A DNA stretch of 64,000 nucleotides from Achromobacter anxifer (GTDB lineage Bacteria; Pseudomonadota; Gammaproteobacteria; Burkholderiales; Burkholderiaceae_B), in the NCBI RefSeq assembly GCF_903652925.1, contig NZ_CAHLAR010000001.1:372001-436000 (forward strand), given 5' to 3'. Under the pieces are notes generated by a model. That model did no database searches and had not been told where the DNA came from. It saw only the letters and a list, made by a program, of their open reading frames with translations. Made by a program: the position numbers and the translations under genes. Of the stretch, positions 42,934 to 50,926 are shown in pieces. The first letter of the stretch is position 1. Every line of letters starts with the position of its first letter.

Positions 42934-44003
42934 TTCACCCACTTGACCTTTCCATTGTTGGCGAGTTGATGGCAAATCCCCCCCCGATCAAACGAGGACA
43001 AGCGCTCCTTGAGCGCGTGGTCGGTGATCGGTAAGAGCTTGGCTGTTTTGACTACAGATAGGACCCGCCGATAGCCATCTTGATGATCGCCCCGGATCTC
43101 ATCTTTGATGCCACCATGTACCTCGTTTTGTAGATCCTCAAATGCGCCAGGCGGCAACGTATCCCGAGAAAATGACCGTAGCGCCTCTGCGCTATAAAAC
43201 TCCAGCCGAGCATCATTGAAGTGCTCTTGGGCATCGTTGTGGGCGGCTAGTGCGTCCACAGTGGGTATTGCGCATTTCAGGTGATCACCATACGCGTCTA
43301 ACAGATGGCGGACATACGTAACTTCATTGTCAGCAACTGTTGCGGGAGGTGGGGCAATCTTTGGTCGGCTTGGAAGCCCACCACCAAACCGGGTCACATG
43401 CCAGCGTGTTTTTGCGTGCTGGTCAATGATTCGCAATGGAGACATTGCCTCGAAAATCGAGAAGTCCAGCTTGTTCAGATGCGCACGTAGATCAACATCC
43501 AGTTCGACATTGATCTTTGATGTTATTTCCGTTTTGCAGTGCTTATCCCAGTTCTCAATCAACTGTTCCTTCAGCTTGTCCGCTTTCCTTAGTAGATTTG
43601 AAAGTTTGGTACCGGCCCCTTGGGGCGCCATAAACACATACCTTCTCGGGTATGTGTATTCCTCGACGTAGGTGTAGTACACAAGCTTTCCGAGTTCGAC
43701 CCAGATGTCACCAGGCGTCAAACCACTCTTGTAATGTTTGCACTGATAGTTATCCCAAATCGCATCGTCCGCCTTGTCAAAGGCAATGATGTCCCGCCCC
43801 ATGTCCCCAGACCCGCCACATCGCTCAACAGAGTCATAAAGCTCTTTAAGCGAGTCGGCCCATTCGAGGATGAAGTCTTCCCATTGATCGGCGCTAAAGA
43901 TCCGTATCCTTTCAATGGGGGGAATGGGAAGTCCAGATGCAACGACGTCGGCAGTCGGTGATGTTCCCCAAGATGGGGGAGGAAGAGGGTTCGATGAAAT
44001 CAT
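42930..44003 (-). CDS. ABC-3C effector: restriction-endonuclease-like domain plus C-terminal ABC-3C domain
   Basis: A 357-residue protein. The N-terminal third is a Mrr-like nuclease: GSGDMGRDI (D67, D71) and QCKHY (Q87, K89) give the D...QxK metal site, with an N-terminal helix containing E47. A variable linker (about 200-225) is followed by a C-terminal domain with FNDARLEFYSAEALRSFSRD and LSSFDRGGICHQLANNGKVK, as in ABC-3C effector C-termini. It should cut DNA when triggered by the ATPase and middle component. First gene of the operon, 105 bp after a good promoter (44108-44135). Nuclease activity is inferred. Confidence 0.78.
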   Translation of the reverse strand: MISSNPLPPPSWGTSPTADVVASGLPIPPIERIRIFSADQWEDFILEWADSLKELYDSVERCGGSGDMGRDIIAFDKADDAIWDNYQCKHYKSGLTPGDIWVELGKLVYYTYVEEYTYPRRYVFMAPQGAGTKLSNLLRKADKLKEQLIENWDKHCKTEITSKINVELDVDLRAHLNKLDFSIFEAMSPLRIIDQHAKTRWHVTRFGGGLPSRPKIAPPPATVADNEVTYVRHLLDAYGDHLKCAIPTVDALAAHNDAQEHFNDARLEFYSAEALRSFSRDTLPPGAFEDLQNEVHGGIKDEIRGDHQDGYRRVLSVVKTAKLLPITDHALKERLSSFDRGGICHQLANNGKVKWVK

Positions 44004-44019
44004 GCGGCTTTAAAGACGT

Positions 44020-44208
44020 TCATGGCCTCATCAGCCGATTGATTCGTGCAAGCGCACTAGGTATAGCCTTCCCGTACGCTGGCAGAAAAATGGAAGTATT
44101 GCAAAAAATAGTAACAGATCGGAGACATTGGACAACAAGCACGGGTGTGACATCTGCCGGCGACAGCCTATCCTGCACTAGTCCCCAAATCCTAAATTTC
44201 TTCGTCAT
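44020..44208 (-). pseudogene. Remnant at the expected Fic toxin position
   Basis: The ATG at 44208 overlaps the VbhA antitoxin stop (ATGA), as the Fic toxin start does in vbhA-fic pairs. The frame begins MTKK and then runs 62 residues with no Fic motif (no HPFxxGNGR). It ends just before the ABC-3C effector start. I read it as the first few codons of a lost toxin gene fused to unrelated DNA; the alternative is a meaningless frame carrying the ABC-3C promoter. Confidence 0.4.
44108..44135 (-). promoter_or_regulatory. Sigma-70-type promoter of the ABC-3C operon
   Basis: On the minus strand TTGTCC (44135-44130) and TACTAT (44113-44108) are 16 bp apart, in an AT-rich stretch about 105 bp before the effector start. 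It is the best promoter match upstream of the four-gene cassette. Confidence 0.5.
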
Positions 44209-44438
44209 GACGAAGACTTTGGGAGCGCTAAGGCGTCAGCGCGCGGCTGCACAAACTCTTGCAGGCTTATCTGACCATCGACGAAACGCTGAGCGTGGGC
44301 CTCATCTGCTTCACTGAGCGAGAAACCTTCTAGACCGACGGAGGCCCGCGCATAGTTAACTGCCGATTGCCGGCGGCTGCGTTCGGTATCCGATATGGTT
44401 TTGCGGGGCTGTTGCCTGCATTTACCCTTGCCAGCCAT
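44205..44438 (-). CDS. vbhA: VbhA-family antitoxin without adjacent toxin
   Basis: A 77-residue protein. RRQSAVNYARASVGLEGFSL and FVDGQISLQEFV match the VbhA antitoxin fold that inhibits Fic AMP-transferases through its (S/T)xxxE(G/N) helix; here SVGLEG fits. AAGGAGACACC precedes the ATG. The normal partner, a Fic toxin encoded in an overlapping frame downstream, is missing, and an ABC-3C cassette follows instead. The antitoxin may act in trans or simply be a leftover. Confidence 0.8.
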   Translation of the reverse strand: MAGKGKCRQQPRKTISDTERSRRQSAVNYARASVGLEGFSLSEADEAHAQRFVDGQISLQEFVQPRADALALPKSSS

Positions 44439-44528
44439 GGTGTCTCCTTGCCGTAGGTAACTCGATCTTACAAGAAGTACGGGTAATTTGGTTTAGGTAC
44501 GCGCAGCCATAGAGGTGGTGCGCTGAAA

Positions 44529-45041
44529 TTGTCTTGTTTTACCTGCTATGGACGCCAATATCGGCTGCGTGCTAGCCGTAGTTTCCAAAGAGGCGTTGCC
44601 TCTCTGGACTCTCCACCCTCGCCGGCGGGAGCCTCGGGAGCAGGGGTTGCGGGCCTTTGGCCCGGAACTCCTGCCCCCGGCATAGCGTGGGGCGCTCCTG
44701 CCGCGTCAAGGGGCCGTGTCCTCGCCCTGTGGGCTGCGGGCCGCACCAACCCCTTGACCCGTCATCCGCTTGACAGCACCGCTACTGACGCCGTTTGGCC
44801 GGAAGAGGCGTCAAGGGCGGGACCGGAAGCCGCAGCCCGAAGCGCAGCGCAGGGAACGGGTGAGGATCCCGGGCGAAGCCTTCACCCTTGATGCCTCTGG
44901 AAGCCATGCAGCCTGTCGGCCAGGGGAGGAACAAGGCGAAGCCGCTGGGCCTGCCCCCGCGGCCAGTCCGGCAAGAACGGACGCGGGATGCAACCGAAGG
45001 GGTTGCCCAAGCGTAGCGCGGAGATATGTGCGGCCATAAAT
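44529..45041. other. Non-coding, hairpin-rich region of plasmid type
   Basis: There is no convincing gene in about 500 bp. Several stem-loops are visible: GCAGGGGTTGCGGGCC / GGCCCGGAACTCCTGC around a TTT loop (14 of 16 pairs), GTCAAGGGG / CCCCTTGAC enclosing about 45 bp, and GACGCC / GGCGTC. GC is much higher than in the neighbouring genes. A replication origin, transfer origin or structured RNA are possible; none is shown. Confidence 0.45.
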
Positions 45042-45067
45042 GAAAAGGCCTCGCTGATGGCGAGGCC
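45042..45067 (-). terminator. Rho-independent terminator after virB6
   Basis: On the minus strand GGCCTCGC-CATCA-GCGAGGCC followed by TTTTCA, 22 bp after the VirB6 stop. Perfect 8-bp stem. Confidence 0.8.
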
Positions 45068-45088
45068 GATGCGGACGCAACATGCACA

Positions 45089-46141
45089 TCACTTACCGTT
45101 GACGGAGCCGCCCGTTGCCGATCCCCAGTTCTTGCCCATGTTCTGCAAGACGTGTTGCCGATAGGCTGGGTTCCACATGGTGTTGCCTGCGATCATGTGG
45201 TTGGTTCGGCCAGCAGTAACCATCATGCCCGACTGCATATCGCGGCGAGTCGTCTTAGGATTCACCACGTTGCCAATACCCTGCGCCATGCTCCTGAATG
45301 TCACAGCGTCAAAGGCGATGCCGCCAGCCAGTCTCGCCCCTAAGCCGCTCGTTTTTCTCTGCGCGAAGAAGATGATCAAGGCAAGAACGATGATCTGCAC
45401 AAACGAACTGATGGGATTGTCCGTGGTCGTACTTATTATCCTATCGAACAGCGCCTTGAATAGCGCCACACCGACAGATACGACAACCATTGTGATGGCA
45501 ATTTCAAGTATGTAGGCTAGTGCCTGCTCAAACCATTTGTCGAACCATTTCGCGGTGGCTGGAAACATTAGCGCCGCGATAAACAGTGGTCCGAGACCAA
45601 GCATTATTCCGAGACCGAGCTTTGCCATGATGATGGTCGCGGCCGCAGGCAAATGAATAAGAAACACGGCAATGGCCATCATGAGTGCATTCAGGGCATC
45701 CCAGAACATATGACCTAGCTCGTAGAATTCGCGTTTTGCGACTTTGCCTAGCATGTCGTAAGCCACGTTAAGCCCTTTGTCCGCTGAGTTATCCAGCACC
45801 CGGTAGATGCTTGTCGCTTGAGCGTTAGACGTGAACATGATGTCGGCCAGACCTGTCTCCAGGCCTTGAATGGCCGAAACAACAGTGGCGGTGTAAGCAT
45901 CAGCCGTCATGCAGAATGCGGTGATGATGAGGATCTTCATGCACTGCTTGATGAAGGTTTGAAACGGCGCCTCAACTACTCCTGTACTGATGGCGTAGCC
46001 AGTCAAGGTGATGTACAGCGTGACGCCGGTCAGCATCAGCATTTGAAAGCCGAGGATGACGTTCGAAGCGGTTTCCGATACGAAGGTGTTCAGCATCGCA
46101 TCGACGCTGCTGCCTATCCACTGGAATAAGGCGAATCCCAT
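45089..46141 (-). CDS. virB6: VirB6/TrbL-family type IV secretion membrane protein
   Basis: A 350-residue inner-membrane protein with five to seven hydrophobic segments (VILGFQMLMLTGVTLYITL; ALMMAIAVFLIHLPAAATII; SFVQIIVLALIIFFAQRK) and the VirB6 core with LGLGPLFIAALMFPATAKWF. VirB6 forms part of the inner-membrane channel of conjugation machines. It is the last of four genes (VirB5, membrane protein, EexN, VirB6). The rest of a type IV system (ATPases, core complex, VirB8-10) is missing, so it cannot work alone. Cytoplasmic tail about 70 residues long. Confidence 0.85.
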   Translation of the reverse strand: MGFALFQWIGSSVDAMLNTFVSETASNVILGFQMLMLTGVTLYITLTGYAISTGVVEAPFQTFIKQCMKILIITAFCMTADAYTATVVSAIQGLETGLADIMFTSNAQATSIYRVLDNSADKGLNVAYDMLGKVAKREFYELGHMFWDALNALMMAIAVFLIHLPAAATIIMAKLGLGIMLGLGPLFIAALMFPATAKWFDKWFEQALAYILEIAITMVVVSVGVALFKALFDRIISTTTDNPISSFVQIIVLALIIFFAQRKTSGLGARLAGGIAFDAVTFRSMAQGIGNVVNPKTTRRDMQSGMMVTAGRTNHMIAGNTMWNPAYRQHVLQNMGKNWGSATGGSVNGK

Positions 46142-46142
46142 G

Positions 46143-46403
46143 CTATTGCCCTCCCTTGAGCGGATTGATAGGTTTCAGGTCGAAATAGCCTCGCTTGTCG
46201 ACTGCCAGATGGTTTGCTGCTGTCTTCGCGTTGATGCAGTTGGCGGACGCTGCGAGTTCTCCAGGACTGGCTTCGCATTTCGCGATCATCGCGTTGCGTT
46301 CAGGGGTGTGCGCCTTGTACCAATCGACGGTCTGAACAGGGGTGTTGTCGCCGCAAGCTGCAAGTGTGAGAACGATGAAGAAAGGGAAGAGGATGTTTTT
46401 CAT
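46143..46403 (-). CDS. eexN: EexN-family entry-exclusion lipoprotein
   Basis: An 86-residue lipoprotein. The signal ends LTLAACG, where the cysteine is lipidated, and VDWYKAHTPERNAMIAKCEA plus CINAKTAANHL are the EexN signature with its paired cysteines. EexN blocks entry of a second related plasmid at the cell envelope. The start overlaps the stop of the gene upstream by ATGA and it ends two bases before virB6. Confidence 0.85.
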   Translation of the reverse strand: MKNILFPFFIVLTLAACGDNTPVQTVDWYKAHTPERNAMIAKCEASPGELAASANCINAKTAANHLAVDKRGYFDLKPINPLKGGQ

Positions 46404-46846
46404 TTGTGCGCCTCGCGTGCGTTGATGATGTCGAGTGCGTGGGCCACTTCGGCGGCCTCAATGATGCGTAACGCTGCAAGGGTTCGTACGACGCTTTCGC
46501 GCATGCCGCCCCATGTCGGCTGTGTGAAGCGATTTGGCGCGTTTATCCAAACGATGCCGATGCACGCAATGGAAGTGACGGCAGACAGGGTGATGTTCAT
46601 CCAAGGCGGCAACGGTTCTTCATCAATGAACGGCAGTGTGAATCCAAACCAGCCCATAGCGGCGTAGTAGGCCGTGAAAGCGGCCATACCGATAGCCACG
46701 ACATCAAGGGTTCTCATCAGCGGCGCGCGCCGCAAAAGCTCTCGGTAATACTCGGGACTCAGGCGGCGAGCGCAAGCCCAGAAGCGATAGATGGCAAGGC
46801 ATAGCGTTACCACTGGAACCAGTGTGATTGCGTAGAACGGAGCCAT
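46400..46846 (-). CDS. Membrane protein in VirB5-VirB6 cluster
   Basis: A 148-residue protein with three or four membrane segments (FYAITLVPVVTLCLAIYRF; LDVVAIGMAAFTAYYAAMGW; ITLSAVTSIACIGIVWINAP) and a charged C-terminus. Family not recognised. CTAAGGAGAACATC before the ATG at 46846 fixes the start. It is placed between VirB5 and EexN and so probably belongs to conjugative transfer or exclusion. Confidence 0.6.
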   Translation of the reverse strand: MAPFYAITLVPVVTLCLAIYRFWACARRLSPEYYRELLRRAPLMRTLDVVAIGMAAFTAYYAAMGWFGFTLPFIDEEPLPPWMNITLSAVTSIACIGIVWINAPNRFTQPTWGGMRESVVRTLAALRIIEAAEVAHALDIINAREAHK

Positions 46847-46856
46847 GATGTTCTCC

Positions 46857-47582
46857 TTAGCGTGCAAGCGGGTTGAAGACTTGAAGAGTGGGGTAGCCCC
46901 GTTGATCCACAATCTTTGCGTTGATCTCCTTCCGCCGTTGCTGCTGTAGGCGGTCTTCGGCTGCCGCGACCATCTGGTACATCTGTAGCTTGGTCTGCTC
47001 GTTCTGAATCATGGCCTGCTCGGCCGCGATGCGGCCTTGCAGTTCAGCAATGGCTTTCGGGTCTTGTGTCTGGTTGATCTGCCGCATCAACTGGTCGATT
47101 TGGCTAAGGCGATTTTTCGCGGCGTCGTAGGCATCGAGTGCAAAGGCTTTGTCTTGCGCACCTTTGACGGCTTGCGCTTCGCAGCTCGTGCGTTGCTCCG
47201 TCGAGGCAAAGCCGGCGCAGGCGTCATACACCTTGTTGTCGTTGTAGATGGACTCAGCGCGCCCGCTCAGGCCAGCATAGCCGCCTGATTTGACGGAGTC
47301 GTAGACGCTTTGCCAATCGCGCGGCAGGTAGTCCCGCAACTGCGGGCTGTTGAACAGTTCGCCCATGCCGCGTGCGCCGGTGACCGCAGCGTATTGCTGT
47401 TTCATCTGGTCGATCTGGCTGACCATCTGGTCGTACTGCATCTTCCACTTCGCCATCGTTTCGATCTGGTTTTCCACGCTCTTGGCGATGGAAGCGCCAT
47501 CTGTCACGGGGATTTGTGCGAAGGCGGCCGACGACGCGGCAATGCTGACGGCCAGAATGCAAGAGGCTGATAGTTTCTTCAT
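46857..47582 (-). CDS. virB5: VirB5/TrbJ-family type IV secretion protein
   Basis: A 241-residue exported protein. The signal peptide ends SSAAFA, a helical region with QIETMAKWKMQYDQMVSQID follows and the conserved YNDNKVYDACAG segment lies mid-protein with a cysteine pair. VirB5 proteins are minor pilus components. CAGGAG eight bases before the ATG at 47582 supports the start over a GTG three codons earlier. First gene of the four-gene transfer remnant. Confidence 0.8.
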   Translation of the reverse strand: MKKLSASCILAVSIAASSAAFAQIPVTDGASIAKSVENQIETMAKWKMQYDQMVSQIDQMKQQYAAVTGARGMGELFNSPQLRDYLPRDWQSVYDSVKSGGYAGLSGRAESIYNDNKVYDACAGFASTEQRTSCEAQAVKGAQDKAFALDAYDAAKNRLSQIDQLMRQINQTQDPKAIAELQGRIAAEQAMIQNEQTKLQMYQMVAAAEDRLQQQRRKEINAKIVDQRGYPTLQVFNPLAR

Positions 47583-47838
47583 GTTCGCCACTCCTGAGAG
47601 GTTGAGGGCGAACGTAGGACCGTGCTGTCCGGTCTGTCGGTCTGTTCAGGGACCGCGCCCAGTACGACTGTGCGTCCTTGGGGCGACTAAGCGGCCGATC
47701 TGCTCTCGGCGGTCGGAACCCTTCTTTTCGGGTCGGCACCCGGTACGCTAGGCGTCCTTGGGGCGGTGCAACGTTCGTTGTGGTTAAAGGTACAACCGAA
47801 GTTGATTGTACTTACGGTTAATGCAAAGTAGTTTCCGA
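47583..47838. other. Non-coding region with direct repeats before the transfer genes
   Basis: The 14-mer GCGTCCTTGGGGCG occurs at 47672-47685 and 47752-47765 in the same direction, each preceded by an AGTACG or GGTACG motif. A short hairpin (ACCC-TTCTTTTC-GGGT) lies between. The region ends in an AT-rich part with GTACAACCG / CGGTTAATG-like segments. It could hold the promoter of the VirB5 operon and an oriT; neither is proven. Confidence 0.4.
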
Positions 47839-48096
47839 CTACGGCGACCACGCGCGACGGTCAATGATGATGCGGTCCGATAGATACGAGATGTTCGCCA
47901 GTTCCGCCAAGGCCATTTCTACTGTTCGGAATCGGTACGGTCGGCCTTTGTCGTCCATGACGTGGTGCTCCGTAGTGCCGTCCTGCACGGCCAGGGAAAA
48001 GCCCTTCCAGTAGTGCGCATACAGAATGACCTGCACGTCACCAGTGCGCGCTGGATCATCGCAGTAGTCTTGCAGGGCGTCGTAGCGTAAAGCCAT
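47839..48096 (-). CDS. Hypothetical protein downstream of relaxase
   Basis: An 85-residue acidic protein (MALRYDALQDYCDDPARTGD ... RRAWSP). No known family. GAAGGACC before the ATG at 48096 supports it; an in-frame TTG at 48117 is an alternative. It follows the relaxase by 25 bp and probably belongs to its operon. Confidence 0.5.
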   Translation of the reverse strand: MALRYDALQDYCDDPARTGDVQVILYAHYWKGFSLAVQDGTTEHHVMDDKGRPYRFRTVEMALAELANISYLSDRIIIDRRAWSP

Positions 48097-48121
48097 CTTA
48101 TGGTCCTTCTTGCGCAATCAA

Positions 48122-49117
48122 TCAACGGCTCAGGTCGCCAGTGTCTGGATGGTTGATCCCATCCAGTCGATGGGCGTCCTTGGTCACTTCTGTGCTGCGC
48201 TGACTACGCTGTGGGACCTGTAGCGTTCTGTCCTGCGAGGGATCAAGGAACCGGACAATTTCCAGGGCGAGCGATTTGTCCTCTATGTCACCAGCGGCCA
48301 AGGCTTTCGCAATGTGCCCATAGCCATTTCTGATGGCACGTGAAACGCCGGAAAGCCCGCGTTGTTCCCGCTCGGCCGCTTTGGTGCTCTTACCACTCTT
48401 GGCGGCATGTCGCGTCGCCTGCTTGACCGTAGTGTGCGTGTTCGACCGTACCCTACGCGGTGTGGCGTTGGCCTCGATGCCTTGTTCACGCAGTGCCTCG
48501 GCGAAGCGCTCCCTCCAGCGTTGCAGGTCCGCTTTTCGTGGATTGAGCCGGCTGCCGTCGAGACCCAGCGCCTTAACGCAAAGGTGGCCGTGGGGATGGG
48601 CTTCATCGTCATGGATGGCGAAGACATACGCGTGGTTGGCGCCGAACTCCGTTTTCGCGAATGCACGGATAGCGTCATTCACTGCGCGTCGGTCGGTGCC
48701 GGGTGGCATGGACAGCACGATATTGAATGTTTCGCGGCGCGAGCCGTTATAGGGCAACCCGTACTGGCCGCTTTTCCATTCGTCGCGCACGTCCTGCACT
48801 GCCTCACGGCCAAGGATGATTTCACCGTCTTCGTTCTCCAACGCTACCAGGCCGTTGCGCGATATGTAGTCGAGGTGTGCTTTCACCTGCGCGATGCCTT
48901 TGCCGCCGCCGGAGATCTTCACCATGACTTCGGGCGCTTTGCGAGTGGTCAGCATCAACTTGTCGCGGACCCGAGCGCTGCCGGTCAGCAGCAGAGGCTT
49001 AGAGGGCGGCGAAGTGCGTGATCGCGTCACTGTGCGCTTTATGCCTTGGCTGGTCACGGGCTTGGTATAGATGCGTTCGCCCCAGTCCTTCAAAATTCCA
49101 TCAATGACCAGACTCAT
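48122..49117 (-). CDS. VirD2-like (MOBP-type) relaxase
   Basis: A 331-residue relaxase. The three-histidine metal motif HDDEAHPHGH lies at residues 169-178, and HLDYISRNG at 81-89 offers the possible nicking tyrosine (Y84). The C-terminal 100 residues are basic (KQATRHAAKSGKSTKAAERE). It nicks DNA at oriT to start transfer. There is no helicase or primase domain, and it is shorter than many MOBP relaxases. Starts by ATGA overlap with MobC. Active if an oriT is present; mobilisation would need a helper system. Confidence 0.8.
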   Translation of the reverse strand: MSLVIDGILKDWGERIYTKPVTSQGIKRTVTRSRTSPPSKPLLLTGSARVRDKLMLTTRKAPEVMVKISGGGKGIAQVKAHLDYISRNGLVALENEDGEIILGREAVQDVRDEWKSGQYGLPYNGSRRETFNIVLSMPPGTDRRAVNDAIRAFAKTEFGANHAYVFAIHDDEAHPHGHLCVKALGLDGSRLNPRKADLQRWRERFAEALREQGIEANATPRRVRSNTHTTVKQATRHAAKSGKSTKAAEREQRGLSGVSRAIRNGYGHIAKALAAGDIEDKSLALEIVRFLDPSQDRTLQVPQRSQRSTEVTKDAHRLDGINHPDTGDLSR

Positions 49118-49653
49118 TCCAACCTCCAGCGGTCAATGTTGGCGCGCATGATGTCTGCCACCCGCGCGGTGTGGGTTTTGATATGACGGGTCAGTGTGTC
49201 GATATGTTCAGTGGTTACCACCGTCTCCAGCGCGCGTCCTGCGTTCATATGCCGGGCGATCTGGTTCAGGTTGCGGCCGATGGCCAACAGCCGTGAATTC
49301 GATTCGCCCAGCGTCCGTAGCTCTGTCATGCCGAACTGTGGTTCCCCGCTGAGATTGGCCCGTATCAGGTGGATGACCCAGCGATTGGCGGACATGCCCT
49401 GCTGCAAGGCCAGTGCTTCGATACGGGCATATTCCGTCTCAGTCAGGCGGAGTTCCAAGCGGCGACGCGAAGTATCGGGCTGCTCATGTGTTGATGGAGT
49501 GGGCGAAGTTTCCGTTGGCGAACCGTTGAGAAGGCGGACAATGATCTGCCGCAGGCCGTCGCTGGGCGTGCTGCCTTGTCGAAGACAAAGTGCCTGCCAG
49601 CGCCGCTTCAGATCACCATCCAGGCGGATGCTGAGTGTGGTCTTGCGCGTCAT
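49114..49653 (-). CDS. mobC: MobC-like accessory mobilisation protein
   Basis: A 179-residue protein. The N-terminal TTLSIRLDGDLKRRWQALCL looks like a ribbon-helix-helix; a second one follows at about 70-95 (LELRLTETEYARIEALALQQ), then the MobC signature SRLLAIGRNLNQIARHMNAG. MobC helps the relaxase melt oriT. It overlaps the relaxase gene and the upstream replication-type gene by 4 bp each, so the three are one translational unit. Confidence 0.85.
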   Translation of the reverse strand: MTRKTTLSIRLDGDLKRRWQALCLRQGSTPSDGLRQIIVRLLNGSPTETSPTPSTHEQPDTSRRRLELRLTETEYARIEALALQQGMSANRWVIHLIRANLSGEPQFGMTELRTLGESNSRLLAIGRNLNQIARHMNAGRALETVVTTEHIDTLTRHIKTHTARVADIMRANIDRWRLE

Positions 49654-50660
49654 TTCGGCATCCTTGTATGCAGCTCCAGTTGGGCTTTGATTTCTTGAAG
49701 CCGGGCTTGAGATTCAGCTTTGCTGAGTGGTGCTGATTCCGAAGCACGCGACATATCTTGGGTCGCTGCCAGGCGTTCCCTTCTGGTTGCTATCGAGATG
49801 CCAGCAGACGGCACGAATCCCCCTGTGCGGTGGCGTTCAAGGATTCCTTTGAAATAGGCGACCTTTGTCTTCCTGATGGTTCCGGGCGTCTTGATGGCTC
49901 CGTCCAGCTCGTCAAGCAATGCTTGCGCATCAACTGATTGGACGTCGGTAAGCAAGTTTTGGATCGACAGTTTCTCAGCGGGGACCAGCGCGGTAGGGTA
50001 CTGAAGACCGTCGTCGGTCCTCGTTGTAGTAGTAGGGTTATAGATAGGGTTAGTGTTAGTAGTAGTGTTACCCGGCCCCCTGCCCATACCCTGGAGATAG
50101 GCTGTCGCTGCGGTATGCTCGTTGCTAATTGATTGATTTCTATGGATGTCTTTTGATTCGGCCGAAATGGACGTCCGGCCGTCGTCGGGGCCCGCATAGG
50201 GTGTCGATAGCCTATATGGACCGTATCCAAGGGCTTTGGCTACCGTATTGCGCAGCGGACCCTCGGTAGGCAGTCGATCGATAAAGTCATTCACGTAAGC
50301 GTCACGCCAGCCTCGGGGCAGTGCCGCTATTTGCTCGAGTGTCTTTTTCCTAAGGGTCGTTGCCACTGCCATCTTGGCGGAGTTGTGGTCCCACCAATCT
50401 TTGATCCAGATGTAATTCGCCTGCGGGTCAAAATCCAAGATGCCAGCATCGATGAGACGACGCATCACTGGCATCAGTTGTGAATCGGGGTCCCAGCCCA
50501 TTTCTGAGGCTGCAACGCGAATAACGATTTCATAGGCGCCGATGACATTGCTGAATGGCGAGGTCAGGAAGTAGAACAGCGCATAGCGGTCTTCGACCGT
50601 GCAGCCTGACAGGCGATTTGAGCGCCATATCTGGTCGTTGATGGTTCTTTGTCGACTCAT
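49650..50660 (-). CDS. Replication-initiator-like protein
   Basis: A 336-residue protein. The first 110 residues (INDQIWRSNRLSGCTVEDRY, then NVIGAYEIVIRVAASEMGWD and VMRRLIDAGILDFDPQANYI) look like a winged-helix domain of plasmid/phage replication proteins. A variable middle (Thr/Asn-rich, TTTNTNPIYNPTTTTRTDDG) leads to a helical C-terminal part (SIQNLLTDVQSVDAQALLDE). Plasmid replication initiation is inferred. Overlaps both neighbours by ATGA. Confidence 0.55.
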   Translation of the reverse strand: MSRQRTINDQIWRSNRLSGCTVEDRYALFYFLTSPFSNVIGAYEIVIRVAASEMGWDPDSQLMPVMRRLIDAGILDFDPQANYIWIKDWWDHNSAKMAVATTLRKKTLEQIAALPRGWRDAYVNDFIDRLPTEGPLRNTVAKALGYGPYRLSTPYAGPDDGRTSISAESKDIHRNQSISNEHTAATAYLQGMGRGPGNTTTNTNPIYNPTTTTRTDDGLQYPTALVPAEKLSIQNLLTDVQSVDAQALLDELDGAIKTPGTIRKTKVAYFKGILERHRTGGFVPSAGISIATRRERLAATQDMSRASESAPLSKAESQARLQEIKAQLELHTRMPK

Positions 50661-50926
50661 GAGCGAGGCCCTCGCGTAGCGGCCTCTGCGGGCGTGATTT
50701 CATCGTCTGCCGGTTGTTCCAGATTCAGGGCTTCCGTGATCTGCAACGTCCGAAAATAAACGCGGCGGCCGACCCGTAGCATGGCTGGTTTCAGCTTGCG
50801 CGAAAAGTCGGTATCGGTATAAAGCGCAACGCGGACACCATCGGGAGATCGGCCTAGCAAGGTGGCGACGTCAACGATGCTCATCAACGGTCCAAACCGT
50901 CCCAACAAATATTCTCCAGTAGTCAT
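50657..50926 (-). CDS. Small helix-turn-helix protein, first of mobilisation operon
   Basis: An 89-residue protein. MSIVDVATLLGRSPDGVRVA followed by RVGRRVYFRTLQITEALNL is a helix-turn-helix plus wing of the AlpA/MerR-like small regulators found on plasmids. It is first in the operon with the replication-type gene, MobC and the relaxase, and may control it. Short repeats (ACCGTAGGTAATGCC / ACCGTGAAGGCA) lie just upstream at about 50948-50982. Confidence 0.6.
   Translation of the reverse strand: MTTGEYLLGRFGPLMSIVDVATLLGRSPDGVRVALYTDTDFSRKLKPAMLRVGRRVYFRTLQITEALNLEQPADDEITPAEAATRGPRS

Noticed and set aside
45089-49117. A complete conjugation system
   Set aside because: Only VirB5, VirB6, EexN and mobilisation proteins are present; coupling protein, VirB4/B11 ATPases and the core complex are missing in this window.
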